From Drosophila pseudoobscura (taxonomy: Eukaryota; Arthropoda; Insecta; Diptera; Drosophilidae): a stretch of 64,000 nt of DNA. The stretch is taken from assembly GCF_009870125.1 (NCBI RefSeq), contig NC_046680.1, positions 14,775,501 through 14,839,500 of the forward strand, given 5' to 3'. Below the pieces are notes generated by a model. That model made no database searches and was not told where the DNA came from. It saw only the letters and a list, made by a program, of their open reading frames with translations. The position numbers were made by a program, and so were the translations under genes. This document shows, piece after piece, positions 22,108-33,400 of this stretch (position 1 is its first letter; each line of letters starts with the position of its first letter).

Positions 22108-22390
22108 AATTTCGGACAATGCTCCTTAGCGATTTAATCAAATGTGGAGCATCGTAAATCTTTATCTTGAACTTTCGACATTAATGTCGATTCCCAGTCT
22201 TCTGAAAACAGCTCTATTATTTGAGCCCTGTTGTCCTTTTTAAAGTATTGGTTATTTATTATTAGTTAAACCAACCTGCAATCAGCTGCTCGGTTTCAGA
22301 AGTCCCGTGGGGGTCCCGCCAGCCATCCTTAATTAGTGGAATATTTGGAAAAATTTCAATATTGTTTATTGCTTCTGTCCCGGGTACCCT

Positions 22391-22527
22391 GTGATTATCT
22401 ATTTACGATTCAGTGGTACTTCGATAAGAAGCTACAGTTTGATACGAACGTTAGTTTTACATTCGTGGAGGATTTAATGAAGAGCAAATAGTGGGAATCA
22501 CCTGAATACAGATTCAGTAGAATCCTG
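22391..22527 (+). pseudogene. Inverted 3' fragment of the DUF1091 gene
   Basis: About 137 bases matching, in opposite orientation, the last third of exon 3 plus early 3' flank of the gene at 23381-24037. It encodes the same final ~30 residues (IQWYFDKKLQFDTN ... EDLMKSK, stop) with a few substitutions (DEK to DKK, KKSK to MKSK). There is no exon 1 or 2 nearby, so it cannot make the protein. Confidence 0.8.
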
Positions 22528-22534
22528 ACGTTCC

Positions 22535-23345
22535 CTGAAAACAACAGTAGAAAATGTACACATCATTTGATCCTATTGTAAATTGCGCCTTTTGACATGT
22601 ATTAAATAGAGAACGACGAGTCTGTGCTCATAAGTGGTTTATTCAGAACTGAAGAGACGACATGTGTACATATGTACTTACATACGAATAGGAGAGACGA
22701 GAGATAACAGAGGCTCTCGCTGTTCATGTACATTATGTTAATTAGCGTTGTCAGACAGATCATATTATGGTTACACTTCAAATTTCAACAGATCCGCTTA
22801 ATTAATCATTTTTCTACATAATAGGACATTGGCTTGCATCACAGTTGTAAAGCATTCTGTGTGTTTGGAAGACGCGGTAGGGCTTTAAGGAGCTGACCGT
22901 TGGCTTCAAAATCCAACAGAATCGGCTCTTAGTCCTACGGTCTCAATTGACCTGTTTGTAACTGCTGAATTAGTCTCCTAAGCGCAAAACGGTAACTCCG
23001 CAGGATCTGCAAATGCCAACTGTCCCTCAGCCAACAGTTTATTTCGTTTGCCACTCCAAGGGCAATAATAGCGACTGGTGATGCAAATTCGAATTTATCA
23101 CCTCGAATAGCATGCAGCCTGTAGCCTCGCATTGCCGCATGAATGAGTCAATAAATGCTGATAATTATAGCTCAAAAATAACAGATGGTTCTCGGCTAAA
23201 CAGATTTTATTTTACCGAAACTAGACCCCAATTTCCGTTTCTATTTCCCTTTCGTTTCATACAGTGTTCAGTCAAATATCACGGAATAGCCCATACATAT
23301 ATTTGATTAATCGGTACAATACATTTTGTTTTTTAAGGGATCTTC
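22535..23345. other. Spacer between DUF1091 fragment and gene
   Basis: About 810 bases of AT-rich noncoding DNA lying between the two inverted arms; no gene seen. Confidence 0.45.
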
Positions 23346-23380
23346 AGGATTCTACTGAATCTGTATTCAGGTGATTCCCA

Positions 23381-24037
23381 CTATTTGCTCTTCTTTAAAT
23401 CCTCCACGAATGTAAAACTAACGTTCGTATCAAACTGTAGCTTCTCATCGAAGTACCACTGAATCGCCAATAAATAATCACCTGTTGGAATGGGAAGACG
23501 CAGTAGCTCAGGTCTTAGATAAAAGTCCTTGACAACCTGTGGACCCTGCAATATAAATTTCAGATGTACAATTGGTTAGACATAGACGTATAATCTTACC
23601 ACGTAGGGGCATGAGTGGTTTAAGTTACTAAAATCTTTGAAGAGCCTATATATTATATTAGCAATAGGTTGATTCCGCTTTTTAAAATACTGACAGGCAT
23701 CAAAGTAAATATTGACTAGCCAAGGCTTATAGCCGTTTGCCTTTTTGAAAATTCTGACATGAATTGAAATATTTTTTGCCGGATGTAGTATTGTACCATT
23801 CATATTGAGCAGCACTTTGTTTCGACTGACGGCCTTCAGACGATAGTTGTGGAACACGAACCAGGATTGGTTGTAACTCTCGCAGACGAAGTTTGTAAAC
23901 TTGAAGACGACGGCATCCTAAAAAACTTGGTTCAATATTGTCCACTTTACTAGTATTATCCATATATTTACGTTTATATTGATGTGGAATGTTAGGAATA
24001 ATCCGAGAAGCGCAGAGATAATCAGCTGGCAACGCAT
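23381..24037 (-). CDS. DUF1091 family secreted protein
   Basis: Predicted small secreted protein of a large, fast-evolving fly family of unknown function, 182 aa. Three exons: 24037..23972 (signal peptide 'LIISALLGLFLTFHI'), 23917..23600 and 23545..23381, all phase 0 with proper splice sites. Family-like landmarks are 'FKFTNFVCESYNQSW', 'HVRIFKKANGYKPW', the cysteine in 'YFDACQYF' and 'NHSCPYV' just before the last intron, and 'GDYLLAIQWYFD' near the end. I know no activity for the family. It sits between two direct repeats with broken copies of its own 3' end on both sides, so the locus has been rearranged; this copy looks intact. Confidence 0.82.
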
Positions 24038-24227
24038 TGTTCCTGCTCTTGAGGGCACAATAAAATTTGAATGACACGAACGTGTTATTTTATGCTGTGT
24101 TCATTTATGCATGGTAGAGTTAAATTGCTTTAATTACTCTAAACGCTTATTGAACACTAATAAACTATAGTTATAAAGATATACGATCTTTTGCACAATC
24201 CATTCTTGCTTTAATTTCGCTTTTGTG

Positions 24228-24278
24228 GCTTCTTATCGAAGTACCACTGAATCGTAAATAGATAATCACAGGGTACCC
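24228..24278 (-). pseudogene. Second DUF1091 3' fragment
   Basis: 51 bases identical to the reverse complement of 22382-22432, the diverged fragment, and not to the intact gene. It must therefore have been copied from, or together with, that fragment. It covers only about 10 codons (the IQWYF region) and neighbouring sequence. Confidence 0.8.
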
Positions 24279-24460
24279 GCGCCCTAGTGTACCATTCCCC
24301 CACCCCCTGCCCATTCTTCATTTATTTTGTGGCGGTAGGTCAGTCCATCAAAAGACCCAAAACAAGAACCAAACTCAAATTTCAGTTCTAGCGGCCAGCA
24401 ATACTAAACACACACACGCAAAGTACGTGAGAATGCATGTGCACCCATACACTAAAACAT

Positions 24461-25068
24461 GAATCGGGTAGAATCGGTAATAACCGGTTCACAACAATGA
24501 GTCCCATTCCATGCAGACATACCCTGGGGGAAATGGATGTTATAGAGTTGTGAATATGTTTGTCATCCCAGGGTCCAAAGAAGGCAAATAAATTTAGTCT
24601 CTGTTTTAAACATATTTCAACGATATTTGAAGCTTATTTTTTTTTCTTGCAGGGAACAAGAATAGGTATCAGGATCGAGATATATATACAATAGACAAAT
24701 AATTAACATGAATATGTTTTGAGAAAAAGTCTTTATTAGTTACGTCTTATCTTCACATCACACTTACACTTTCATATAAAATTAACAAAATAGGGTATGC
24801 AAAGGCCTATACTAGGGCTTACACGCAACATAGCGACTGTTTTTTTTTTTGTTGAACTTTTTCGTTTAACCCTTTTTTTACAATAAATACAATAAAAGCA
24901 AGGATTAAAAACTATCCAATCTTGTAGAAAATTTATTCATCAATGGGTTAAAACTATGTGGGCACGGCTAAATGTTCTATATAGCTGGTAATATTCAACG
25001 GAAGAAAGAAAACGAGGAATATGTATAACAGAACTTGACTTCGTCAGTATATTTACGGTATATTTTTA
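24461..25068 (+). repeat. Direct repeat A2
   Basis: Second copy of the ~610-base repeat; A1 is 2.97 kb to the left. Its right end lies about 140 bases upstream of the start of the next gene (25207), so the repeat unit may be the duplicated promoter-side DNA of that gene. Confidence 0.85.
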
Positions 25069-25120
25069 AAATTAAACGGTATATTTTAGTATATTTACGG
25101 TATATTTTAGTATATTTTAA
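25042..25120 (+). promoter_or_regulatory. Cluster of GTATATTT core-promoter motifs
   Basis: At least four copies of an AGTATATTT/GGTATATTTT motif in 75 bases, resembling the fly core-promoter element known as Ohler motif 6. The cluster lies 90-165 bases upstream of the ATG at 25207, and no TATA box is present. Confidence 0.5.
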
Positions 25121-25206
25121 CGATAAATCTTTATATAACAAAAAAAAAGAAGACTGACACGCCGGAATAATAATATTACGTTGAATTTGCATTTGGACTA
25201 AAAATT

Positions 25207-25668
25207 ATGGCCAGCGGACAAAATAACGACGGGTGCAGCTTGTGCGAGAAAATAGGCTTGAAGCCGCTCACCAAAGAAAACGTGTTGAACTACTACATAC
25301 CACTGCATGGGCTGATCAGCTATGGAGCTCTATCGGTCAATGTTATGAACCCTCAGATTGTGCCGAAGCTGTTGCCGAAAAAGGACCTTACTAATGTGTT
25401 CTTGATCTCGTCTGCGGTAGGCACCGGTTTCTACATTTACGGTCGTCCCCACCTGAAGGACGTCAAGTCGAACAAGCGCCTGGCGTATGCAGCACTCGGC
25501 GGCGTTCTGTTCAGTATGGGGTCAGTGCTGGCCTGGGCCCTACTAAAATCATCTCTAGCTGAAAATAATGCTCTTCTCGCCACTTTGGTTGGACTGGGAA
25601 CCGGCGCCGCCATTGTGAAGGTCGGCACCGAATACATTAAAGACATTGATAATCTGAAGAAAAACTAG
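25207..25668 (+). CDS. Small multi-pass membrane protein, unrecognised
   Basis: Intron-free frame of 153 aa that I do not recognise. The N-terminus has a CSLCEK (CxxC) motif. Hydrophobic segments follow at about residues 36-50, 62-78, 92-116 ('AALGGVLFSMGSVLAWALL') and 121-141 ('LLATLVGLGTGAAIVKVG'), so three or four membrane spans are likely, with short lysine-rich loops and a lysine-rich tail. Codon use is ordinary, the ATG has an A at -3, and AATAAA at 25702-25707 follows the stop by 34 bases, so it is very likely a real gene. Convergent with Fbl6. Confidence 0.85.
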   Translation: MASGQNNDGCSLCEKIGLKPLTKENVLNYYIPLHGLISYGALSVNVMNPQIVPKLLPKKDLTNVFLISSAVGTGFYIYGRPHLKDVKSNKRLAYAALGGVLFSMGSVLAWALLKSSLAENNALLATLVGLGTGAAIVKVGTEYIKDIDNLKKN

Positions 25669-25779
25669 GAGATGACTCCGGATATGTGAGCCGCATATTT
25701 GAATAAAATTATGTATTAAACTCGAAGAATCTTTGGTTTTTGTGCGGAAAGAGAGATAGGGATTGGATTTTTTACCAAG

Positions 25780-26590
25780 CAGCAATAGATAAGTACAAAC
25801 AATAGGGATTGAAAGTGTTTGCGTTTATTATAAATTAATTGTAATGTACCTTTAATTGCCTTCTCTTAACTACAAATAATGCCTAACAATTGAATTGTGT
25901 TGTTTAATTAATATTTATGTGTGGTATAGTATTTATTAATGGTTAATATTGAAAACATTCAATCAGAACGTTCTCAATCGCCAATATGTACATTTCAATC
26001 GGGTTAAAACATTCTACAAATTGTCTTATTTATCGACTTTTCAATTGACGACTACTATCTTTATGGTTAATAAATCAATATGTATTTCGAGAAATACAAT
26101 TTTTACTTAGACTAGATTCTTGTATACGTACATACTTTACAAACACACAATGGTTGGACTTACTATTAATGAATCGTATATGCATACACAAAAAAAAAAT
26201 CATTAAATCGTCCTCGCAAGTGGTTGGTACTTGCCGTTCTACAAAAAATTCGAATCAACTATTTTATGAATACATATTGCATTTACAAAAGATTGCAGCG
26301 TGGTCTCTGAACGGCTCCTTTTTTGTTTCGGATGGAGAAAGAGAACGGAACGCCTAGTATACTAAGCTAGTACAATTATTACACACTACCGCCTATAAAC
26401 AAGATAAGCATAATTGGAAGATGCAAGCCATTGCAATTGAAATATTCATATTGAAATATTTTCGCGGACTACCATTACATCAAAAAAAGTCGCCGAACAA
26501 CTCTTCTGCGTGGAAGCAACAATTTAAATTACATTTAAATGTGGCCCGCTTGCTCAACAATAAAACCGATGTGTGAGTGACTGACACACT
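25780..26590. other. 3' regions between convergent genes
   Basis: AT-rich noncoding DNA, probably the long 3' UTR of Fbl6 and the end of the 25207 gene. No gene seen. Confidence 0.45.
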
Positions 26591-26597
26591 GACTGGA

Positions 26598-29174
26598 TTA
26601 GTTGCTCCCACTGCTGCGACTGTCTTTTAGCTGCACCCCAAGAACTTCGCGGAGTTCGCGCAACTGCTGCGCTCCTTGCATAAGACGCTTGACCCCGCGC
26701 GGCAGTCCACGGCATGAAGCCAGGTTGATTGAGCTCATGTTGGCGCAGTTTTTGAGTATTTCCTTGACTGCCTCATCCGAAACGGACGAGCCACACAGAT
26801 TCAAATGCCTGCACGGGATAAAATAATGAGATGTTTCTGTTATTTTTCGGATTCGCAATTACTTACGCCAATGGGCACTCGCTCCCCTTTTCGGCAAGGG
26901 CGCGCAATGCATTGTCTATCGGCTGCTGCACATTTGCCCAGGCCAGATCCAGTTCAATGAGACTATGCGCCCACTTGGAGGCAATGAGTTCCAGACCCGA
27001 CCTACGAGACACAATCAGAAGAAGGCATAGTAAACCTCAAACTGTGGGAACGAGGAGGATTTTACTTACCCCACATCGCGCGTAACTGAGCAGCCTGAAA
27101 GGTATAAATGCTTGATATCCCAGGCTGGTAACCGGATGAGGCTCTCGTGCGTCAGCCGAGTGCAGTTGCGCACATCTAGCAGCTTCAGCTTGGAGCTGCT
27201 CTTCAGTAAACGCTGTAGGTGATCATCACAAATGATGCGAGATTCATCTGTCGTTGCAGCCACGGAGAGCTCTTCGAGATTTGGAAAGCCAGGTGAGTCC
27301 ATCTAAAAATATTTAAAGCCTAGAGTAACTTCTTTGTGACAAGCTTGAATTTCCAAGATTACAATTTCCTGCATTCCAGCTATGCTCGGCGTAATGTGCG
27401 AGTTTGTCACACGCAGAACCTTCAACTTTTGGCAGCCATGCTGCAGTTTCTCAATGTGAAGCACGCCGTGAGATGTGGCCTGCGTGGTCACATTCGAGAG
27501 ATCCAATAGCGTCAGATTCGGACAGTGAGCCTGGAAGGAAATCATTGATTACCAGAGCCTATTATTACTGAAGACTGCATACACACCGACAATACGCCGA
27601 CTATCTGGGGTATACCCGCCAGACGATTGTGCGCCAAGTGGAGATGAGTTAGACGACTGCCAATGGTCTGAAGCGCGTTGCAGAGAGAGACCATGCCAAC
27701 AGCGGTCTTGCTGGCATTCATCTCAAGCTGTATGTAGATTTAAAAAACATAGTTAGCTGGCTTCCTCCGCGGCGCTGACCTGCAACTTACGTTAATGGAG
27801 CTCAAGTCTAATCGTTCTAGTTTCTTCATGTTGTCCACCAAATAGGTTAAATTGTCTGAGGTGAATCCTTTCCAGCCGGACAGCGTGATACCAGTTAAGT
27901 TCGGACAACCGACAGCCAACTTGGTGAGGAAGCAATTGATGGATATGTCCGATATTTTCCAGTTGGCTGCGAACAGATAAAAACTCTCGATTGAAGACAA
28001 ATGTTCAGGCTTGACGTTTTTGTTCACTTACAAACATTCAGCTCGGTGCAGGCACTGCAGCGGTTATCCACAAACCACTTGAGTTTTAGTTCAGTGCGAT
28101 ACTTCTCCTTGATCCATGTGGTCAGATCCATTGTGTGCCACAGTGAGGGGGTAAGAGAAACCTGCCGCCACAGGGAGCAAACACGTCCCAGGCGAAAGAG
28201 AGTGGGCAGGCAGCCCTCCTTCTCAATAACGTGTTCGAAAATCTAAAAGTAAAGAGCAACCTTATTGAGTCCTTCTGCTAGTTCAGTCTTCAGCGCCATT
28301 GACTTACTTGGAAGAGGACTTCCGCAGGAAGCCTCTCAGCCCAGGCACTCTGTTCGACTGCTTCTCCTTCTACCGCCTCTGCTGCACTGCTCGTCGAGAC
28401 CTTCTTCTTTCGTGGCTCACATTCACTCTCGTCGCTGTCCGGCTGCTTTGGCTTGCGAACGCGCTTGCGTGCCGGCTTGGTAGCAGCAGGGACGGGGACG
28501 GGAGGTGATGTTACTGTCGGCGTGCTGTCTCCCCCAGCCACACCATCAGATTTTTTAATGCACAGCTTAATGCCGACTTTGTTGTCGCTGATCTCGCTCT
28601 CGTACATAGGCAGCGCCTTCGGTTTTCGTGATCGGGAGGCGCGCGGTGACGTGGATGCCGACTTATTGGGCTTTTTGTTGCTTAACGCTGTGGACAGCGG
28701 TTTTCCCGACTTTGGTATAGAGCCATTGACCGCCGACGGCTCCTCTTGCTGTTCCTGCTTCGGTGCCGGCGGAGGCTGTTCGCCCACAGGTGAATGCTGG
28801 CCATCGGATGCTGGTGAGCACGACGTCGATGTGGCCGTGTTGGTCTCATCAGTTTGTGTTTCTGACTTTGGTGGAGACAGTATATTCTCTGGTATGACGG
28901 GTGCTGTTGCTGCCGTTTCGGTAGCCAGCAGCTGTGGCGGCGTGTGTGAAGGCGTTGATGGAGTCAGCGTGTTGATATCCACCGTGGTCGGTTTCTCCTT
29001 ATCTGTTGGACTTTGTTCATTCTCCTCCTGCACACTTTTCGAATCCCCAGCCGGTTCCATGTCTTCCGAGTCCTTGGCGGAAGGCGCACTCGGGCACTCA
29101 TCAGCTTTATCCTTTGGGCCATCCCCGTCGGACATTTTCGTGTCCTCAACGCTTGGTGCCACCTCTTCACTCAT
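26598..29174 (-). CDS. Fbl6: F-box and leucine-rich-repeat protein (FBXL6 type)
   Basis: Substrate receptor for an SCF (Skp1-Cul1-F-box) ubiquitin ligase, predicted 713 aa. Nine exons: 29174..28308, 28242..28032, 27966..27791, 27727..27587, 27530..27363, 27302..27070, 27001..26867 and 26808..26598 make up the CDS (eight coding), with a likely 5' UTR intron ending just before 29190. Residues 1-280 are acidic, Ser/Pro/Glu-rich and disordered, with basic patches ('RKRVRKPKQP') that look nuclear. The F-box is 'LPAEVLFQIFEHVIEKEG' to 'VCSLWRQVSL' at about 285-330. Leucine-rich repeats fill the rest ('LTLLDLSNVTT', 'LKLLDVRNCTRLTH', 'HLNLCGSSVSDE'). The GTAATC donor after 27363 is weak; reading through it meets a stop. 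Confidence 0.88.
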
Positions 29175-29199
29175 CACTAAAATGTTCTGCAATTAAATA

Positions 29200-30120
29200 T
29201 TCAAAGTAAATAAAAATTTCCATATTTCGGCCGGGAAAATCGATGCAAAATATGCTCAACCCATTTTGGCGGCTTTTCACTGTTTCCTATGCGTTCCCAT
29301 TCTTATTTTCGTTCTCATTCGAAAAGCTCTCTCCGAACTCAATATGCACTCGTAAATCTCACCTGCTACAACAAATTACACATACATATATTTTTTTGTT
29401 TTTATTTTCATTCGTTTGTTCGCTTTTAATAAACAAGTTGAGAGCCGTTGGTCGAGTCGCAACGACTTTTTCGTGACCTGTGCGCACACTCGAGCTAATT
29501 TCCCGCCACCAAAAATCAAACACAAACACCCTATCTCAATGGGCGCTAAGAGATTCTGAGACATTGCCATAATCTCTGACCTATCTCTTGGGGTTTCACG
29601 TTTCTCTGCAGTGGGAAAACTACACTTGATCGTCGCGCTCATATGCTGCTCGGGGCCTGTTTGCGTGCAGGGTGCATAATCGGCATTCATTCAACTCACC
29701 ACTTGAAAGAGAGGTAGGTACACAAATGTATGTTATCTCCGACCGACTATTCGACTCGCTCGCACACACTGCGGTACTGTACTGCAACTGTAGTGTGTGA
29801 ACAGAACGGCACTATGTGTGTGTGTTTGAATTGTTCGATTTCGATTCTTAAGATTTTTTCCTGTAGCGTTTTTGGAAATTTTCCCCGTTTGCGATGCCGA
29901 GACTGTGGCTTTTACATTGTTGCCAGGCGCTTGAGGCACTGGATACCAATTGATCACGGCATGGAGAGCAATTGGTTTATTATTAACACACACAATCAAT
30001 TAAAACTTATTTCCACCAAAACGACGTAGAAGCAGAAAGCTAGGGATGTTGTTGTCGTATCGATAAGCAAAACAATCGGGAGTGTGACCGCGCTCGAGTA
30101 GCGTACAAATACGCAAGGCA
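29200..30120. other. Upstream region of Fbl6
   Basis: No gene supported; AT-rich, with a TATCGATA DRE near 30058-30065 and GGTCACACT (Ohler motif 1, minus strand) near 30074-30082, so a housekeeping promoter may lie here. The first exon of Fbl6 is probably within 29190-29500. Confidence 0.4.
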
Positions 30121-30181
30121 GAGTAATTGTTTATTGGACGTTACAATTTTGTAACATAATATATGAGTTTAAGTGTACTCA

Positions 30182-31279
30182 CTAATAAGTATAGTCGAGA
30201 TTCGACACCTCTGGCAGACCGGTAAGACCCCTGTGAATGTCTAGCCAGCGCTTGGCATTGATTGTTGTCTTGCCATAGGTACGTCCAAACTTGTAGAGCT
30301 CTCCCGGCACATGACCCGCGTAGCTGGGAACCATGCCGATGTCGTCGTGATAAATCACAAAGTGTCCCACCGGTGGACAGGTTACTGCCGGTCTGGTCAA
30401 GTCCTGGCCGCAGCACCAAGCGTCGCGCTTCCTCTTGTACATGTAATCGGAGAAGCTGCACAGGGCTCGGTGGGTGAGCACCTGGTTCGATTCGCCAAAT
30501 CGGGTAACGGCCATGGGTATATGGGCGGCATATCCATTGATTATAAACTTATCGTCATCGTCATCCTCCAGGAAGTGCGGGGATGTGAACTTGCTGTAGC
30601 GCAGCTTATCCACTCTGGGCGGACACTCTTCATCCTTGACGCCCTTTGAGCGACCGGTGACGGGAATGAGGGGCGAACGGTATCTCGCTTGCGGGAGCTG
30701 AGGGAATAAATATTTAGTGGAAGATATTATATTATGGGGATGGAGTACGCACCAGACGCTCATTCAGCTTGCGTTCGAAGAGTCCTTTTCCGCTTTCCAA
30801 CAGATCGCGATGACGAAGTGTTCGATTTTCGCAGCGATATAGCTCCATCAGCGTCTCATGCTGGGCGACACCCGCCGAGGCAGCGGCCACATAGCGCTTG
30901 CCAGTTTGACTGGCCATATTTGGGACGAAGCCTGCATATCCTGGAAGTATGGGATGCCGGTACACAGCATCCACCAGATCCTCACGACGCCGCAACACCT
31001 TCAGCTCGTGCTCCGTGGGATAATCCTTTAGCCCTTGCTTGGCGTGTATGGGTAATACGATCAGCTCCGGGGCATGGTAGATGCACGGGTCGATGAGCAA
31101 CTTGTGCGTCTGTTTGCCATATGTTTTGCCCACGCGATCTCGGTTCTCGGTGCAGTGGCCGGTGTACCTGAGCGCCACAACAATGGATAGTGGTTAGACA
31201 TCAGTATGGATGGGTGTGCGCGCCTGCTTTCTTACCCTGGCACCAAATGCGGCTCCGGCGTTATGGTATCATTCATCAT
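30182..31279 (-). CDS. Ciliary microtubule inner protein 2 (FAM166/CIMIP2) homologue
   Basis: Predicted 324 aa structural protein of ciliary or sperm-tail doublet microtubules. Exons 31279..31236, 31167..30753 and 30697..30182, in phase. Four family motifs recur in the order seen in vertebrate FAM166B: 'LVPGYTGHC...GKTYG', 'ILPGYAGFVPNMASQTGKRY', 'IINGYAAHIPMAVTRFGES' and 'GMVPSYAGHVPGELYKFGRT'. The family lines the lumen of axonemal microtubules, so expression in testis and ciliated neurons is expected. A short paralogue lies beyond dare on the same strand. There are two adjacent in-frame ATGs; the first was chosen. Confidence 0.85.
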
Positions 31280-31470
31280 GATGACAAGCCAATTTTTCTT
31301 ACACAACAAATTTTGGTTTCTGAATGTTCACTTAGAGCAATTTACAAATCTTTAATCATTAGTATGGAATTAACAATACTTTACAAAGGTATCTCATGAC
31401 AGATCCTTAAAAGTTAAATAGTTTTGTAAAGAATAACAAAGGTTGTATTGAAAAACAGTAACAGGAATTC

Positions 31471-33400
31471 TTATACACCGGCAATTCGCAGCATTTCGGC
31501 TATGCTGACTATCTTCTCACGTGGCTTTCCCTTTTCCTTGCCCGTTTCCATCTCGAAATCATCGATACGTCGCCAGCCGTCCCACGTGACCACTCGTTTG
31601 TCGTCCGCCTCGAAGCCAGGCTTTGATGAGCTCGTGTCTAAGGCATTGGATGCAATGTCGTCACAGATATTTTTGGCCACAGCAAACGCGCCACTCATTG
31701 TGGTTAATATAACGCCAGTTGGTCCTGTACCCAACCATCCTGCCACATACAAACCAGCATCGACGCTGTCTGTGGCGTCCACCTTCAGGACGCGACCCTC
31801 TCGATTGCGAACATATCCTTGCCGGGAGTCAAAACTAATGTCGGCGTCAGCGCAACTCGACTTGTAGCCAATGCTGCGTAAAATCAAATTCGCTGGCAGA
31901 CGTTCGGTAGCATGTGTGGGAACAGCGGCGTCCTGCTGAAGTTCAGTTACAGAGAATTCCATTTCGCCCTCAGTGATGGCTTTTGGAGCACGCAGGAAAA
32001 TTGGCAGAAACTGCTTTGTGCCCGGAGATGAATTCTTTCCCTGGTCGTTTAGACTCTTTAGCATCAGTTCGGTAAGTCGCTTGCGTGGACGCTGCAGCTG
32101 CTCCACCTGTGTGGCAATTCCTGGAAGCAAATGTGTCAGTCGCGCATAGCTTGAAATGATAGCCAGATTTCTTACCCGAGAAATCGTCCGAGCGCCAGCG
32201 TGTTTGAACATTGGGCAACTTGAGCATTTCGCGCAACTCCTTAATGGTGAAGGCAGCCTGCAGAGGACCGCGCCGTCCAACCAGATGAACCCGCTCCACC
32301 TGGCTGCGAGAGAGTGCCTCCAGGGCGTACTCCGTCGTGTCTGTGGACTACCCCAAATCAGAGTGAGCATAATGAATGCCTACAGTCATATAATGTCTTA
32401 CTTTGAGTGCATCTAGGGGACCGAGGAGCATGCGTGCCACGTCCACTGCTACATTGCCTTGACCCACAATCGTAACATCGCGTCCGCTCAAGTCTGGCTC
32501 CAGATGCTCTGCGCCCGGCAGCCCATTGTACCAGGCCACAAACTTGCGGGCAGATATCACATGGCTCTGCTGCTCGTTGTCCAGCTGCAACTCCCGATCC
32601 TGGTCGGAGCCATAGGTGAGGAGAACGGCGTGGTATTGGTTCCTCAGTTCCTGAAGGCTCACATCCGTGCCCAGGCTGACATTGCCAAAGAAGCGAAGAC
32701 GCGGATGCTCGGCCGTCTTCGTGAAGGTGTTGATGACGTTCTTGACCTCCGGATGATCAGGCGCAACGCCAAAGCTGGAATGTCGATTTGCATAATGGGA
32801 CATGTCATTAGTCGATAAGTGTCAAAGTGCTTGCCAGACACACGCGACCACGCTTAGATAAAAACTTCAGAGGCCCAGCCGACGACCAACAGTCGTTGGT
32901 TGCCACTAAGATGTGGACGATCCGTTGCGGTCCGCTGCTCGCCTGCTTCTTTGTGCTTGTATGTCTTTCCTCTGTGGCGGCCAGCCCCGCATGGAGCTTT
33001 GACCAAGTCGGCGGTGAGTCATCTCTGCGTTGCGTTTCCCCGACAAGCCACGACACCAATAATATCCTTCTACTCGTACTTACAGGCTACTTGAATGGCA
33101 TTTTGCGCTCCGTCCTCGGGCCCCTTTTCGGGTTTGGAAACAACATGTACAACACCACCACCTTTCTTTAGCCTATGGGTCCTCTTACCGCACCAGACCG
33201 AAGGGAACCGGCAGCTTCTCAACAATATCCACAACGCAGTCGCCCAGGTTCTTCAGCAGATACTGAGCCGCATAGAAACCGGCGGGTCCAGCGCCCACAA
33301 TGCATATCCGTTTGGTGGGCGTCTCACTTTGGATTATTTGCTGTCTTACAGAACTCGTGTGAAAACCACGCCTACAGATATTCAGTAAATTAGAGGTCAT
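31471..33400 (-). CDS. dare: Adrenodoxin reductase (ferredoxin-NADP+ reductase), mitochondrial
   Basis: Flavoenzyme that passes electrons from NADPH through adrenodoxin to mitochondrial P450s, needed for ecdysteroid synthesis; 468 aa. Exons 33400..33189, 32774..32402, 32347..32176 and 32120..31471. The N-terminus ([17 protein letters not shown]) is a mitochondrial presequence. '[14 protein letters not shown]' (residues 33-46) is the FAD-binding GxGxxG; '[16 protein letters not shown]' is the NADP-binding motif; '[11 protein letters not shown]' near the C-terminus is the conserved second FAD contact. The first intron (33188..32775) contains a separate gene on the opposite strand. The short intron at 32401..32348 ends in GGTAG with a poor pyrimidine tract. 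Confidence 0.94.
32911..33171 (+). CDS. Nested small secreted peptide in the dare intron
   Basis: Two exons, 32911..33013 and 33086..33171, phase 1, with GTGAGT donor and TTACAG acceptor, encode 62 aa. Residues 1-24 are a clear signal peptide ('[16 protein letters not shown]' ahead of the likely cleavage site). The mature part is about 38 residues, rich in G and N, with '[18 protein letters not shown]' in the middle and no cysteines. The gene lies wholly within intron 1 of dare on the other strand, its stop 18 bases short of dare exon 1. I do not recognise the peptide; the hydrophobic Gly/Leu segment recalls short amphipathic secreted peptides, which is only an impression. Confidence 0.7.
   Translation: MWTIRCGPLLACFFVLVCLSSVAASPAWSFDQVGGESSLRCVSPTSHDTNNILLLVLTGYLNGILRSVLGPLFGFGNNMYNTTTFL

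Noticed and set aside
21493-25068. A1 and A2 as the two ends of a retroelement
   Set aside because: Repeats lack TG..CA ends and a visible primer or polypurine site, and the segment between holds a host-type DUF1091 gene in opposite orientation with no element genes.
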